Shown here piece by piece: positions 42,127 through 51,396 of a DNA stretch of 64,000 nucleotides. The notes beneath the pieces are model-generated. The model was not told where the DNA came from, ran no database searches, and worked only from the letters and a program-made list of their open reading frames with translations. The stretch is from Okeania sp. KiyG1. Its GTDB lineage: Bacteria; Cyanobacteriota; Cyanobacteriia; Cyanobacteriales; Microcoleaceae. Position 1 is the stretch's first letter. The number at the start of each line of letters is the position of its first letter. The stretch lies in NCBI RefSeq assembly GCF_014132355.1, contig NZ_BLZO01000115.1, positions 18,584 through 82,583 of the forward strand. Reading direction: 5' to 3'. Made by a program: the position numbers and the translations under genes.

Positions 42127-44030
42127 CAGCTTTCAGCAGATTTTTTTTGAGATGCTCTGGTTTGCCTTTGGGTAGCATCTCTTTCCAAAAGTATTCCGGA
42201 ACAGAAAAATTAAAGAACAATTATTCCGACTTTCTCACTCTTGCCAAATTTTTCAGTAGATTTTTTTTGAGGCACTCTGGTTTGCCTTTGGGTAGCATCT
42301 CTTTCCAAAAGTATTCCGGAACAGAAAAATTAAAGAACAATTATTCCGACTTTCTCACTCTTGCCAAATTTTTCAGTAGATTTTTTTTGAGGCACTCTGG
42401 TTTGCCTTTGGGTAGCATCTCTTTCCAAAAGTATTCCGGAACAGAAAAATTAAAGAACAATTATTCCGACTTTCTCACTCTTGCCAAATTTTTCAGTAGA
42501 TTTTTTGAGGCACTCTGGTTTGCCTTTGGGTAGCATCTCTTTCCAAAAGTATTCCGGAACAGAAAAATTAAAGAACAATTATTCCGACTTTCTCACTCTT
42601 GCCAAATTTTTCAGTAGATTTTTTGAGGCACTCTGGTTTGCCTTTGGGTAGCATCTCTTTCCAAAAGTATTCCGGAACAGAAAAATTAAAGAACAATTAT
42701 TCCGACTTTCTCACTCTTGCCAAATTTTTCAGTAGATTTTTTTTGAGGCACTCTGGTTTGCCTTTGGGTAGCATCTCTTTCCAAAAGTATTCCGGAACAG
42801 AAAAATTAAAGAACAATTATTCCGACTTTCTCACTCTTGCCAAATTTTTCAGTAGATTTTTTTTGAGGCACTCTGGTTTGCCTTTGGGTAGCATCTCTTT
42901 CCAAAAGTATTCCGGAACAGAAAAATTAAAGAACAATTATTCCGACTTTCTCACTCTTGCCAAATTTTTCAGTAGATTTTTTTTGAGGCACTCTGGTTTG
43001 CCTTTGGGTAGCATCTCTTTCCAAAAGTATTCCGGAACAGAAAAATTAAAGAACAATTATTCCGACTTTCTCACTCTTGCCAAATTTTTCAGTAGATTTT
43101 TTTTGAGGCACTCTGGTTTGCCTTTGGGTAGCATCTCTTTCCAAAAGTATTCCGGAACAGAAAAATCTCCCGAACAATTATTCCGACTTTCTCACTCTTG
43201 CCAAATTTTTCAGCAGATTTTTTTTGAGATGCTCTGGTTTGCCTTTGGGTAGCATCTCTTTCCAAAAGTATTCGGAACAGAAAAATTAAAGAACAATTAT
43301 TCCGACTTTCTCACTCTTGCCAAATTTTTCAGTAGATTTTTTTTGAGGCACTCTGGTTTGCCTTTGGGTAGCATCTCTTTCCAAAAGTATTCCGGAACAG
43401 AAAAATCTCCCGAACAATTATTCCGACTTTCTCACTCTTGCCAAATTTTTCAGCAGATTTTTTTTGAGGCACTCTGGTTTGCCTTTGGGTAGCATCTCTT
43501 TCCAAAAGTATTCCGGAACAGAAAAATCTCCCGAACAATTATTCCGACTTTCTCACTCTTGCCAAATTTTTCAGTAGATTTTTTTTGAGATGCTCTGGTT
43601 TACCTTTGGGTAGCATCTCTTTCCAAAAGTATTCCGGAACAGAAAAATTAAAGAACAATTATTCCGACTTTCTCACTCTTGCCAAATTTTTCAGTAGATT
43701 TTTTTTGAGATGCTCTGGTTTACCTTTGGGTAGCATCTCTTTCCAAAAGTATTCCGGAACAGAAAAATTAAAGAACAATTATTCCGACTTTCTCACTCTT
43801 GCCAAATTTTTCAGTAGATTTTTTTTGAGATGCTCTGGTTTACCTTTGGGTAGCATCTCTTTCCAAAAGTATTCCGGAACAGAAAAATTAAAGAACAATT
43901 ATTCCTACTTTCTCACTCTTGCCAAATTTTTCAGTAGATTTTTTTTGAGATGCTCTGGTTTACCTTTGGGTAGCATCTCTTTCCAAAGTATTCGGAACAG
44001 AAAAATTAAAGAACAATTATTCCTACTTTC
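42127..44030. repeat. 120-bp tandem repeat array, 16 copies
   Basis: AGCATCTCTTTCC recurs 16 times with spacing 118-121 bp, at 42174, 42294, 42414, 42532, 42650, 42770, 42890, 43010, 43130, 43251, 43370, 43491, 43612, 43732, 43852 and 43972. Each unit contains TTTGCCTTTGGGTAGC, TTCCGGAACAG and TTATTCCGACTTTC. Because 120 is divisible by three, open frames run across units (FLRHSGLPLGSISF and so on), but they are best read as by-products. Variants: GAGATGCTCTGG (units 1, 10, 13-16) pairs with AGCATCTC, while GAGGCACTCTGG in the others does not; TAAAG versus TCTCCCG also alternates. Confidence 0.95.
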
Positions 44031-44082
44031 TCTGTCTTCCCACCCTCCCCACACTTCCCACCCTCCCCACATTTTGCTTTTT

Positions 44083-45270
44083 TCAGCAAACTCTAAATAT
44101 TCTCTGCCAACTCAAATCCTCATTACAAAAATGACTTCTGACTTCTGACTTCATTACCCTCCATCTCAATAAATTTTTCCCAGACTTACCAATAATTTCA
44201 CTATCTATTCCTAACGCCTTCCGAGGTGCAATAGTCGCCAAATAAATTCCCGTTTCAATATCACAAATTCCCCACTTCACCAAATTATTAACCCCAACTA
44301 ATAAAGGTAAAGTTGTTCCAGATAAAGTTCCATCTTTTAATCTTGCCGTACCATTTTTAACTTCTATTTCTCTAGTATCCCAAGGATAAATTCCATCAGG
44401 TAATCCCAAGGGTGCTAAAGCATCACTAACTAAAAATATTCCCTGCTGATATTGACTCGCTTTCAACAAAATTTCTATCATTGTTGAACAGACGTGCTGA
44501 CCATCAGCAATTAAACCACACATAACATCCGAATTTGTAATTGCTGCTCCTAATAAACCAGGTTTTCGATGATGTAAACTCGGCATCGCATTAAAAGCAT
44601 GAGTCACCATTGAAGCTCCCAATTGAAAAGCTTTTTCTGCTTGATTTGCTGTGGCTTGAGAATGCCCTAAACTAACCGTAATTCCTAGATTTTTTAAATA
44701 GGGAATGACTTTTTCTGTAGAGTCTAATTCTGGAGCCAAAGTAATGATTTTAACTATCTCAGCATACTCTCCCAAAACTTCTTTGACATTTTTGAGCGTT
44801 AATGGTAGTAAATATTCCAATGGATGAGCCCCTCGCTTTTCTGGATTGAGAAAAGGACCTTCTAAATGAACGCCCCAAATTTTTGCCATTTCTGGGTCTT
44901 GAGGTTGTGAGGCCAAATTGTGGAAGACTTGGAGCGATCGCTGAATATTATCTATAGAAGTTGTGACAATAGTGGGTAAAAAAGCATCTATTCCTTGCTG
45001 CCATAAATACTGACAAATTTCCTGTATTTTAGTAGTAGAATTTGCATCTACTTCGGGAAAAGCTAAACCCAAAGCACCATTAATTTGTAAATCAAACCCA
45101 CCAAGAGAAACCCAATCTTGTTGAACATCAATAGTGGTAGATGAGGTAGGCAAAAGTTCCTCTGTTTGAGAGATAATTTCTTGAATATTGCCAGTAGAGT
45201 CGAGGGAAATTTGTTGTAGGTCTTGATAACCAGGGACTTTAGCGTTAATAATTTTAGTAGTTAAATTCAC
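44083..45270 (-). CDS. nagA: N-acetylglucosamine-6-phosphate deacetylase with repeat-derived tail
   Basis: A 395-residue amidohydrolase. NagA removes the acetyl group from GlcNAc-6-phosphate, the step after MurQ in wall recycling. GVHLEGPFLNPEKRGAHP (metal/substrate region), SLGHSQAT, MVTHAFNAMPSLHHRKPG and FLVSDALAPLG (catalytic Asp) are clear. The natural C-terminus seems to be near GKSGKNLLRW; the last 25 residues (VMKSEVRSHFCNEDLSWQ onwards) are translated from the repeat shared with 36690-36770, so the original stop has probably been lost. The start is a GTG at 45270. It is separated from ilvB by the 120-bp array. Confidence 0.9.
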   Translation of the reverse strand: MNLTTKIINAKVPGYQDLQQISLDSTGNIQEIISQTEELLPTSSTTIDVQQDWVSLGGFDLQINGALGLAFPEVDANSTTKIQEICQYLWQQGIDAFLPTIVTTSIDNIQRSLQVFHNLASQPQDPEMAKIWGVHLEGPFLNPEKRGAHPLEYLLPLTLKNVKEVLGEYAEIVKIITLAPELDSTEKVIPYLKNLGITVSLGHSQATANQAEKAFQLGASMVTHAFNAMPSLHHRKPGLLGAAITNSDVMCGLIADGQHVCSTMIEILLKASQYQQGIFLVSDALAPLGLPDGIYPWDTREIEVKNGTARLKDGTLSGTTLPLLVGVNNLVKWGICDIETGIYLATIAPRKALGIDSEIIGKSGKNLLRWRVMKSEVRSHFCNEDLSWQRIFRVC

Positions 45271-45307
45271 GGGCTTAAATTTTATTGAAGAAGGTGGTAG
45301 TTGTTCA

Positions 45308-45412
45308 ACAATTAATAATTAATAATTAATAATTAATAATTACCTCTCCTTGGAAACGGATAGGATTGACGAACAGGAAAATTTTTTCTTGTTTCTCTTT
45401 TAAAGGAGAGGT
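45308..45412. repeat. AT-rich direct repeats and an inverted CTCTCCTT pair
   Basis: AATAATTAATAATT repeats (45311-45340) are followed by ACCTCTCCTT and, about 55 bp later, AAAGGAGAGGT. A compact relative of this pair is at 30679-30696. Confidence 0.6.
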
Positions 45413-45518
45413 TTTATACCAATTTGAAAAAATAATTCTATATTTAAGTGACATTTCAATTATTAAGTAATTAACACAGACTGAATAATTTTTTGATAAT
45501 TATTAGCCAGTTATTGTT

Positions 45519-45779
45519 AATTAGGGTTTGCTGAATAAAGCTAAAAGTCAGCATAGCTAAAGCTATTGAGCTTTTTATATTCAGTTTACCTCCAAGTTTA
45601 TGACTCTTATTTGCCTCAAAATACTGAAATTTTCTGCTGAAATTCAAGAAAATTTCTTCGTATAAAATGGCCGAAACCGTTGCCTGTTCCTCCACAAATC
45701 GACCTGTCTCCGCGTCTCCGCGTCTGGTGCGTCCCCGTGTCCTACCCCCACCAACCAATTTTTTCAGCAGACCCTAATT
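45519..45779. repeat. MITE-like element, AATTAGGGTCTGCTGAA family, copy 1
   Basis: The left end AATTAGGGTTTGCTGAA is mirrored by TTTCAGCAGACCCTAATT. The inside has ATGGCCGAAACC and GTCTCCGCGTCTC blocks also found in the copy at 61331. The minus-strand open frame (45471-45758) is an element translation. Confidence 0.8.
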
Positions 45780-45979
45780 ATTCTTATTTTTATCTCTCCC
45801 CTACTCCCTCACTCCCCTACTCCCCGCAATGCGAAAATGTAGCAAATATTTATCAAACTGGTATTAAACCTTAATTATTTGGTAGGTGAATAAAAATTAG
45901 AGTTAGGAAAATATGAGAATCGGTGTTAAACTAAGTGGCAATTTAATAAGATATTTTTGATGAAAAGAAGTGTATAAAA

Positions 45980-46678
45980 ATGCAGATAAATCAACTTAAA
46001 TTTTGTACTTTAAGCGCTCTACTTTTAAGTTTTACATTTGCCCAAAAAAGTCATGCTGCAACTTTATTTCAAGTGGAGCAGGTATCACAATGGTTCACTG
46101 GCTTATTTGATAATACTAAACAGGTTGCTGATAATCCTATGATTCCTCAGGTTACAATGTCAAATTGTCCGGTTAAACTTATTGGTAGTGACCTGATGGA
46201 AAATACAGAAACTGTTTATTTAGAGCAAACAACAGGAGGGTTTCCTTTTCGGGTGCGCTTGTATTCTTTTTTTAGTAATAATGACTCTCAAGTTACTATT
46301 AGTATTAGTCGTTTCCTCAACGAAACTTCTTTATTTGGTTTATGCGATCGCCCTGAATATGAACAATTTATTAATGCTACAAATTTAGATAGTTTTAACT
46401 GTGAAGTAAACCTTTCTTTTGTTTCTAATACCTATGTAGGGACTAACGAACCAGAAGGTTGTTCGACGACTTTTCCTGGGGGTAAAGTTGTTTCTGATAT
46501 TGTGATTAAGCCTAATAGTATTGACTCTTTAGACCGTATTTTTGATGGTAATGGTAATCTGTTATTTGGCACATCTATAACCTTTAATCGCATTGAAGCA
46601 GTTCCTGAACCTTCGATATTATTCGGATTATTTATATTAAGTGGTTTAGGGATAATAACAGCATCCAAAAATGATTAA
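45980..46678 (+). CDS. PEP-CTERM sorting-domain protein
   Basis: A 232-residue secreted protein. Residues 1-27 are a signal peptide (LSALLLSFTFAQKSHA). The C-terminus AVPEPSILFGLFILSGLGII followed by a short basic tail fits the PEP-CTERM sorting signal recognised by an exosortase. The central region has an even spacing of Cys residues and Asn/Ser-rich beta-like sequence (TNLDSFNCEVNLSF) but no domain I recognise. It is probably exported and anchored on or released from the cell surface; the exosortase gene is not here. No other PEP-CTERM gene is adjacent. Confidence 0.8.
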   Translation: MQINQLKFCTLSALLLSFTFAQKSHAATLFQVEQVSQWFTGLFDNTKQVADNPMIPQVTMSNCPVKLIGSDLMENTETVYLEQTTGGFPFRVRLYSFFSNNDSQVTISISRFLNETSLFGLCDRPEYEQFINATNLDSFNCEVNLSFVSNTYVGTNEPEGCSTTFPGGKVVSDIVIKPNSIDSLDRIFDGNGNLLFGTSITFNRIEAVPEPSILFGLFILSGLGIITASKND

Positions 46679-46754
46679 AAAAATCTGGTTTCTGGGAATT
46701 TAGTGACGTATCCTAATCTATGAAGTAAACACAATAATAATTGGTAGTCCTGCA

Positions 46755-46910
46755 TAGTAATGGTAGGTAGAGATAAAGAACACTTAGAACGGGAGCAAGA
46801 TGCTCCCACTGGCTATACTGTGACAAAAATAAAAATAAAAATAAAATATTAGATGTAAATACCATTACAATGCACCACTACCTAATAATTAATGCGCTCC
46901 TAGTGCAGGA
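46755..46910. repeat. Element with GGGAGCAAGATGCTCCC palindrome
   Basis: ATGGTAGGTAGAGA (46758) is mirrored by GCACCACTACCTAA (46871-46884), with the palindrome GGGAGCAAGATGCTCCC in between and AAATAAAAATAAAA simple repeats. The same palindrome is at 60979-60995. From 46885 to 47020 nothing further is seen. Confidence 0.55.
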
Positions 46911-47020
46911 TGGCGGAAATAACTGACCAGTCACAAAATCCTAAAACAATTACAAATCAAAAATGATTGACTTTTAAATGCATAACTTTTAACTTCCGGG
47001 TAGCGACACTAGGATGCTAA

Positions 47021-47113
47021 TTAGACATCTCCAATAATAAAAAATCAAATCAATTATCGGACATAAATTATCAATTATTTCCCCCCTACTGACTCTTTTC
47101 TGAAGATGTCTAT
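47021..47113. repeat. MITE-like element, AGACATCTCC family, copy 2
   Basis: The left end TTAGACATCTCCAATAAT is mirrored by TGAAGATGTCTATTATC. It has the same AT-rich inside (AAATCAAATCAATTA) as 16690-16763. About 93 bp. Confidence 0.65.
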
Positions 47114-47282
47114 TATCAAAAAAGTGATAAGGCTAGTGTTAATTACTTAATAATTGAAGTGCTACCTAAGTTAAGTATTAATCCATGGTAATTAGTATGA
47201 TGCAATAATTAAGGCTTAGGATGATAGAAAACTTAATGGTTGTTCTGCTCACTAACGTGTGAAGATATACATTTTTGAATTT

Positions 47283-47435
47283 TTCCCCTACTCCCCTACT
47301 GCCCTACTGCCCTACTGCCCTACTGCCCTACTGCCCTACTCCCCTACTCCCCTACTGCCCTACTGCCCATCTCCCCACTCCCCACTCCCCACTCCCCACT
47401 CCCCCTACTCCCCTACTCCCCTACTCCCTACCTTC
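47283..47435. repeat. CTACTGCC / CTACTCCC heptad repeats
   Basis: Over 20 heptads (CCCTACTG, CCCTACTC, CCACTCC) lie immediately upstream of purE. Short open frames here are repeat translations. Confidence 0.9.
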
Positions 47436-47473
47436 GCTATACAATACCGATGCTACAGAACATAATATGAAAT

Positions 47474-47989
47474 ATGAACCCAATCATCGGAATTATTATG
47501 GGCAGTGACTCAGACTTGCCCACAATGAAAGAAGCGATCGCTATCTGTGAAGAATTTGAAGTCCCCTTAGAAGTCGCCATTGTCTCAGCCCACCGCACGC
47601 CCCAGAGAATGTTTGAATATGCCCAAACTGCCCATCAAAGAGGATTAAAAGTCATAATTGCCGGAGCGGGTGGTGCAGCACATTTACCAGGGATGGTCGC
47701 ATCTTTAACGCCACTACCAGTAATTGGTGTCCCCGTACAAACCCGAACATTACAAGGTATTGACTCCTTATACTCTATAGTGCAAATGCCAGGAGGAATA
47801 CCAGTAGCCACAGTAGCGATCGGCAATGCCAAAAATGCTGGTTTATTAGCCATTCAGATATTAGCATCCCACCAACCAGAATTATTAGAACGAGTCCAAA
47901 AATATCGTCAGACCCTAGCTGAATCAGTCATGGACAAACAAAATAGATTAGAGGAAATGGGATATCAGGAATATTTAACACAAATTTAA
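47474..47989 (+). CDS. purE: N5-carboxyaminoimidazole ribonucleotide mutase
   Basis: A 171-residue PurE that converts N5-CAIR to CAIR in purine synthesis. [48 protein letters not shown] and LPVIGVPVQ are the family's signature segments, with the catalytic His in SAHRTP. The length fits a class I PurE. No purK is adjacent. The upstream 150 bp are heptad repeats, so transcription must start within or beyond them. The downstream 185 bp show no gene. Confidence 0.95.
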   Translation: MNPIIGIIMGSDSDLPTMKEAIAICEEFEVPLEVAIVSAHRTPQRMFEYAQTAHQRGLKVIIAGAGGAAHLPGMVASLTPLPVIGVPVQTRTLQGIDSLYSIVQMPGGIPVATVAIGNAKNAGLLAIQILASHQPELLERVQKYRQTLAESVMDKQNRLEEMGYQEYLTQI

Positions 47990-48174
47990 TTAAATTGCAA
48001 ACATTTTAGAACAAAAATCTGACAAATAATTGGTATTCTTACAGGCAGAGACTTTAGTGAAAAGACTCAAACAACTATTGCTACTAAATTAAATAAAAGT
48101 AGCAAGAGACACAGAAAATCTATACAAGAATTGGTGCGCTATTTTCAATTGTAAACTATTAATTAGTTCTCACA

Positions 48175-49661
48175 ATGACATCTAAAGTAAAGTTCAAGAA
48201 CAATAGAACAAAAAAGAAACAGTTATTATCGGCAAGATATAGCAGTTTCTTAGAACCGACAGCACTAATAAACAGGTTACATCGGACAAGATGGTTTTCC
48301 CCTGCGACATTAGCCTGTATACCTCTAGTATTCATAATTATTGCCTTATGGGCAGGAGCTGCCACAGCTCAAGACCAAGAATTAACCCCAGAGTATGTCA
48401 AAGGGGTATTAGACTCAATATGGATTTTAGTAGCTTCAATATTTGTGATTTTTATGAATGCTGGTTTCGGAATGTTAGAAACTGGCTTTTGTCGTCATAA
48501 AAATGCAGTTAATATTTTGGCAAAAAACCTAATTGTATTTGCCATAGCTACATTAGTTTATTGGTCTATAGGATTTTCCATAATGTTTGCCGGGGACCAT
48601 CCCTTCATTGGTGGAGGTGGTTTTTTCCTAACTGGGGAAGCTACTAGCTACGGACTAGACCCATTTCCTTCAGGTTTACCATTGCCTGTATTTTTCTATT
48701 CCAAGCAGCTTTTGCCGCTACTGCAGCCACCATTGTTTCTGGCGCTGTAGCTGAAAGGATTGAATTTAGTGCCTTTTTATTCTTTAGCTTGTTAATCACA
48801 GGTATTTCATACCCCATTACCGGACATTGGATCTGGGGTGGTGGTTGGCTAGCTGAAATGGGCTTCGGTGACTTTGCAGGCTCAACAGCAGTCCACTCAG
48901 TTGGTGGCTGGGCAGCACTGGTCGGAGCATATATTTTAGGGCCAAGGATGGGCAAGTATGATGAGGATGGTCAACCGAGAGCTATTCCTGGTCATAATAT
49001 GGGTTTTGCTACCTTGGGCTGTTTAATTCTGTGGATCGGCTGGTTTGGCTTTAACCCAGGTTCAGAACTAGCAGCAAACGAAAATGTGGCTTATATCGCC
49101 GTAACCACAAATTTAGCAGCCGCAGCAGGGGGAGCTACTGCAACTATTACATCTTGGCTCAAAGATAGTAAGCCAGACCTTTCAATGATTATTAACGGTG
49201 TTTTAGCTGGACTGGTAGGTATTACAGCAGGTTGTAATGGCGTATCTTATTTAGAGTCAGTAATTATCGGTGGTGTTGCTGGCATCATTGTTGTATTTTC
49301 TGTACCTTTATTTGACAAGTTGAAAGTTGATGACCCAGTAGGTGCCACATCAGTTCACTTAGTCTGTGGAATATGGGGGACTCTAGCTGTTGGTATTTTT
49401 GTTGAAGGCGCTAATATCTTGACTCAGGCCATAGGTGTTATCTCAGTAGGATTATTTACAGTGATTATGAGTACTATCTTCTGGCTGGCTTTGAAAGCTA
49501 CTATGGGAATTCGCGTCCATGCAGAACAAGAATTTGAAGGCTTGGATATTGCCGAACATGGTATGGAAGCTTATACAGGGTTTATGAAAGAACCTGATGC
49601 TCTTGGTACTACTGGTATGGCAAATAGAATGGATATTGATCGAGGTCTGCAAAAACACTAA
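48175..49661 (+). pseudogene. amt: Ammonium transporter, frameshifted
   Basis: An Amt-family transporter split by one frameshift. Frame 1 runs from ATG 48175 to a stop at 48748-48750, frame 2 continues to 49661. Adding one T to the T-run at 48691-48695 restores [20 protein letters not shown] in one frame of about 495 residues. The N-terminus has a signal-like segment ([15 protein letters not shown]), then the conserved [45 protein letters not shown] and [20 protein letters not shown]. The protein moves ammonium across the plasma membrane with about 11 helices and is usually regulated by PII proteins. One missing base may be a sequencing error. Confidence 0.9.
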
Positions 49662-49714
49662 TGGGAAAATTCTAGGTAAAATGGCCATAGCCATAAATCA
49701 GTTACTTCAGTATC

Positions 49715-49790
49715 GGAGACTAATTTAACTTCCCTGGCGGGAAGTCCCGCGCTCTCCTGAAGGGGAGCGTCGAGATGAATGCCAGGGCTA
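49715..49790 (+). other. Relic resembling a tnpB-element right end (omega-RNA-like)
   Basis: Hairpins ACTTCCC/GGGAAGT and CGCTCTCC/GGGGAGCG follow each other. The string GAAGTCCCGCGCTCTC and GGAGCGTCGAGATGAAT align with AAATCCCGCGCTGTCTCG and GGAGCATCGGGAGGATG at the 3' end of tnpB (36790-36835). No tnpB is next to it. Likely the leftover right end of an IS200/IS605-type element. Confidence 0.45.
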
Positions 49791-49946
49791 AGAGTCGGAG
49801 ACCTCCACACATAAAACCTTCCTATACCCTTGACAACCTAGCAGGTATGCATGTTATTATCAAGGTCAACACAGGGGGAGGGCATCACCTCTGTCAAAAC
49901 AGCGGTCGTTTTTTTCATGACTGAAGAGTCCTGCGTTGTAGCTTAA

Positions 49947-50843
49947 GTGCAACTTCGGGAGTATGTCAATTCAGCTACGGTGTTTACTTTATCTAAAAAT
50001 GTTCCAACTTGGGCTTGGTTTTCCTTAGCTGCTAACGGGCTACTGTTCTTAACAGTGGCCATTCTAGTAATGAGTGACTATAAATTGTCAGAAGAGCCTC
50101 AAGCAAATGCTACAACAAACTATGTTACTGATAGGATTAGAACTAATAAACCAAGTCCACTATTTGGAGAACCCAGGAAAGAGCTTCTGGCTATTGGTAG
50201 AACCCATAAATGGACTTATGAACAATGGGTAGAACAGTTACAGCGAGAGGCGATCGCTGCTGCTAAAAATCGTCCCCATCGTCTAACTGTTATGGTGGGA
50301 GACTCTTTGAGCCTTTGGTTTCCCTCACAACTTCTCCCTAGAGATAGAACCTGGTTAAATCAAGGAATTTCTGGAGAAACTTCGTCTGGCCTATTGAAGC
50401 GACTTTATTTATTTGATAGTACCAGGCCAGAAACAATTTTTGTGATGATTGGTATTAATGATTTAATTCATGGAGAGAGCGATCAGGTCGTTTTAGCAAA
50501 TCAAAAAAAAATTATTAACCAATTACGCTCCATTCATCCTGGCAGTCAAATAGTTATCCAATCTATTTTACCCCACAGTGGAGAGGCAGCTATCTGGGAA
50601 GGTCGTGATTATCTGTTACAATTACCTAATAGTCGCATCAGAAGAATAAATCGTAGCTTAAAAGCTTTAGCTGATGCTGAGGGAGCATTTTTTTTAAATC
50701 TTCACCCATTATTTACAGATTCTCAAGGTTTTCTCCGAGGGGACCTTAGTACTGATGGTCTCCATCTAAATGAGAATGGTTATCAAATTTGGAGTACGGC
50801 GATTCAAATGTATAGCAAAATGAGACTAGAAGAACCGCAGTAG
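49947..50843 (+). CDS. SGNH/GDSL hydrolase with N-terminal membrane anchor
   Basis: A 298-residue protein. One membrane helix (WAWFSLAANGLLFLTVAILV, residues about 22-42) precedes a SGNH esterase domain. Block I is TVMVGDSLSLWFP (nucleophile Ser), block II contains the Gly of NQGISGETSSG, block III is MIGINDLIHG (Asn), and block V is STDGLHLNENGY (Asp and His). All four catalytic positions are visible. It probably removes acyl or acetyl groups from a cell-envelope glycan or lipid; the substrate is unknown. Start: GTG at 49947; the frame has no better ATG before the helix. Confidence 0.85.
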   Translation: MQLREYVNSATVFTLSKNVPTWAWFSLAANGLLFLTVAILVMSDYKLSEEPQANATTNYVTDRIRTNKPSPLFGEPRKELLAIGRTHKWTYEQWVEQLQREAIAAAKNRPHRLTVMVGDSLSLWFPSQLLPRDRTWLNQGISGETSSGLLKRLYLFDSTRPETIFVMIGINDLIHGESDQVVLANQKKIINQLRSIHPGSQIVIQSILPHSGEAAIWEGRDYLLQLPNSRIRRINRSLKALADAEGAFFLNLHPLFTDSQGFLRGDLSTDGLHLNENGYQIWSTAIQMYSKMRLEEPQ

Positions 50844-50935
50844 GGGAGTAGGGGAGTGGGGGAGTGAGGGAGTAGGGGAGTGAGGGAGTAGGGAGTAGGG
50901 GAGTGAGGGAGTGGGGGAGTAGGGGAGAAGTAAAG
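50843..50935. repeat. GGGAGTA/GGGAGTG heptad repeats
   Basis: About 12 heptads after the SGNH hydrolase stop, in the purine-rich orientation opposite to that before purE. Confidence 0.9.
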
Positions 50936-51006
50936 ATAACAATAATTAAGGCTAACTAGGGCGCTAATTATCAAAAATTCTATAAAAGCTATTGATTCTA
51001 ACCCCT

Positions 51007-51269
51007 ATAGGACTTACACAAATTGACTTTTAAATCACCATCTGTAGGGGCGAATGGTATTCGTCCTCCCCTTAACGAAGTCAGAAGTCAGAACTCAGAA
51101 GCGGTGCGACCCCGCGACGACGCCAGCTCGCTTGCGGAACGCGCACTCCTGTGAGTCAGAAGTTATTTTTGTAACGGGGATTTGAGTTCCGCTCCAAAAA
51201 TATTGCGCCTTAAAAGGCAGGGTTGCGCGACCCATATTATTTTGATAAGTAGAGTCTCTGCGTAAGTCC
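51007..51269. repeat. MITE-like element, ACAGGACTTACGCA family, copy 4, with nested inserts
   Basis: Ends ATAGGACTTACACA and CTGCGTAAGTCC. Inside are the palindrome GTAGGGGCGAATGG (partner damaged), the palindromic block GCGGTGCGACCCCGCG (51099) and the inverted AACGGGGATTTGAG repeat (51172) shared with 36690-36770 and 44098-44155. At about 263 bp it is more than twice the size of its relatives. Confidence 0.8.
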
Positions 51270-51329
51270 CGAAGATGAAAAAGATGGCATATTCCTCAAG
51301 AGTCATCTTAAGATAATTTAAGCTATTAG

Positions 51330-51349
51330 CCAAGGATTAAAATCCTTGG
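51330..51349. repeat. CCAAGGATT palindrome upstream of ispH
   Basis: CCAAGGATTAAAATCCTTGG is a 20-bp hairpin, 47 bases before the ispH start. No T-run follows, so it is not a clear terminator; it could affect ispH mRNA or be another dispersed repeat. Confidence 0.6.
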
Positions 51350-51396
51350 TGAGCTATAAAATAAAAGAAATTTAATCATAAGGTTGAACATAATCT

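Noticed and set aside
42127-44030. Long ORFs on both strands through the 120-bp array, as a repeat protein
   Set aside because: The frames exist because 120 is divisible by three; they break at the 118-, 119- and 121-bp units, have no ribosome-binding site or signal and encode the same peptide out of chance. Treated as non-coding.
42127-44030. CRISPR-like array
   Set aside because: Units are 120 bp and repeated throughout, with no unique spacers and no cas genes.
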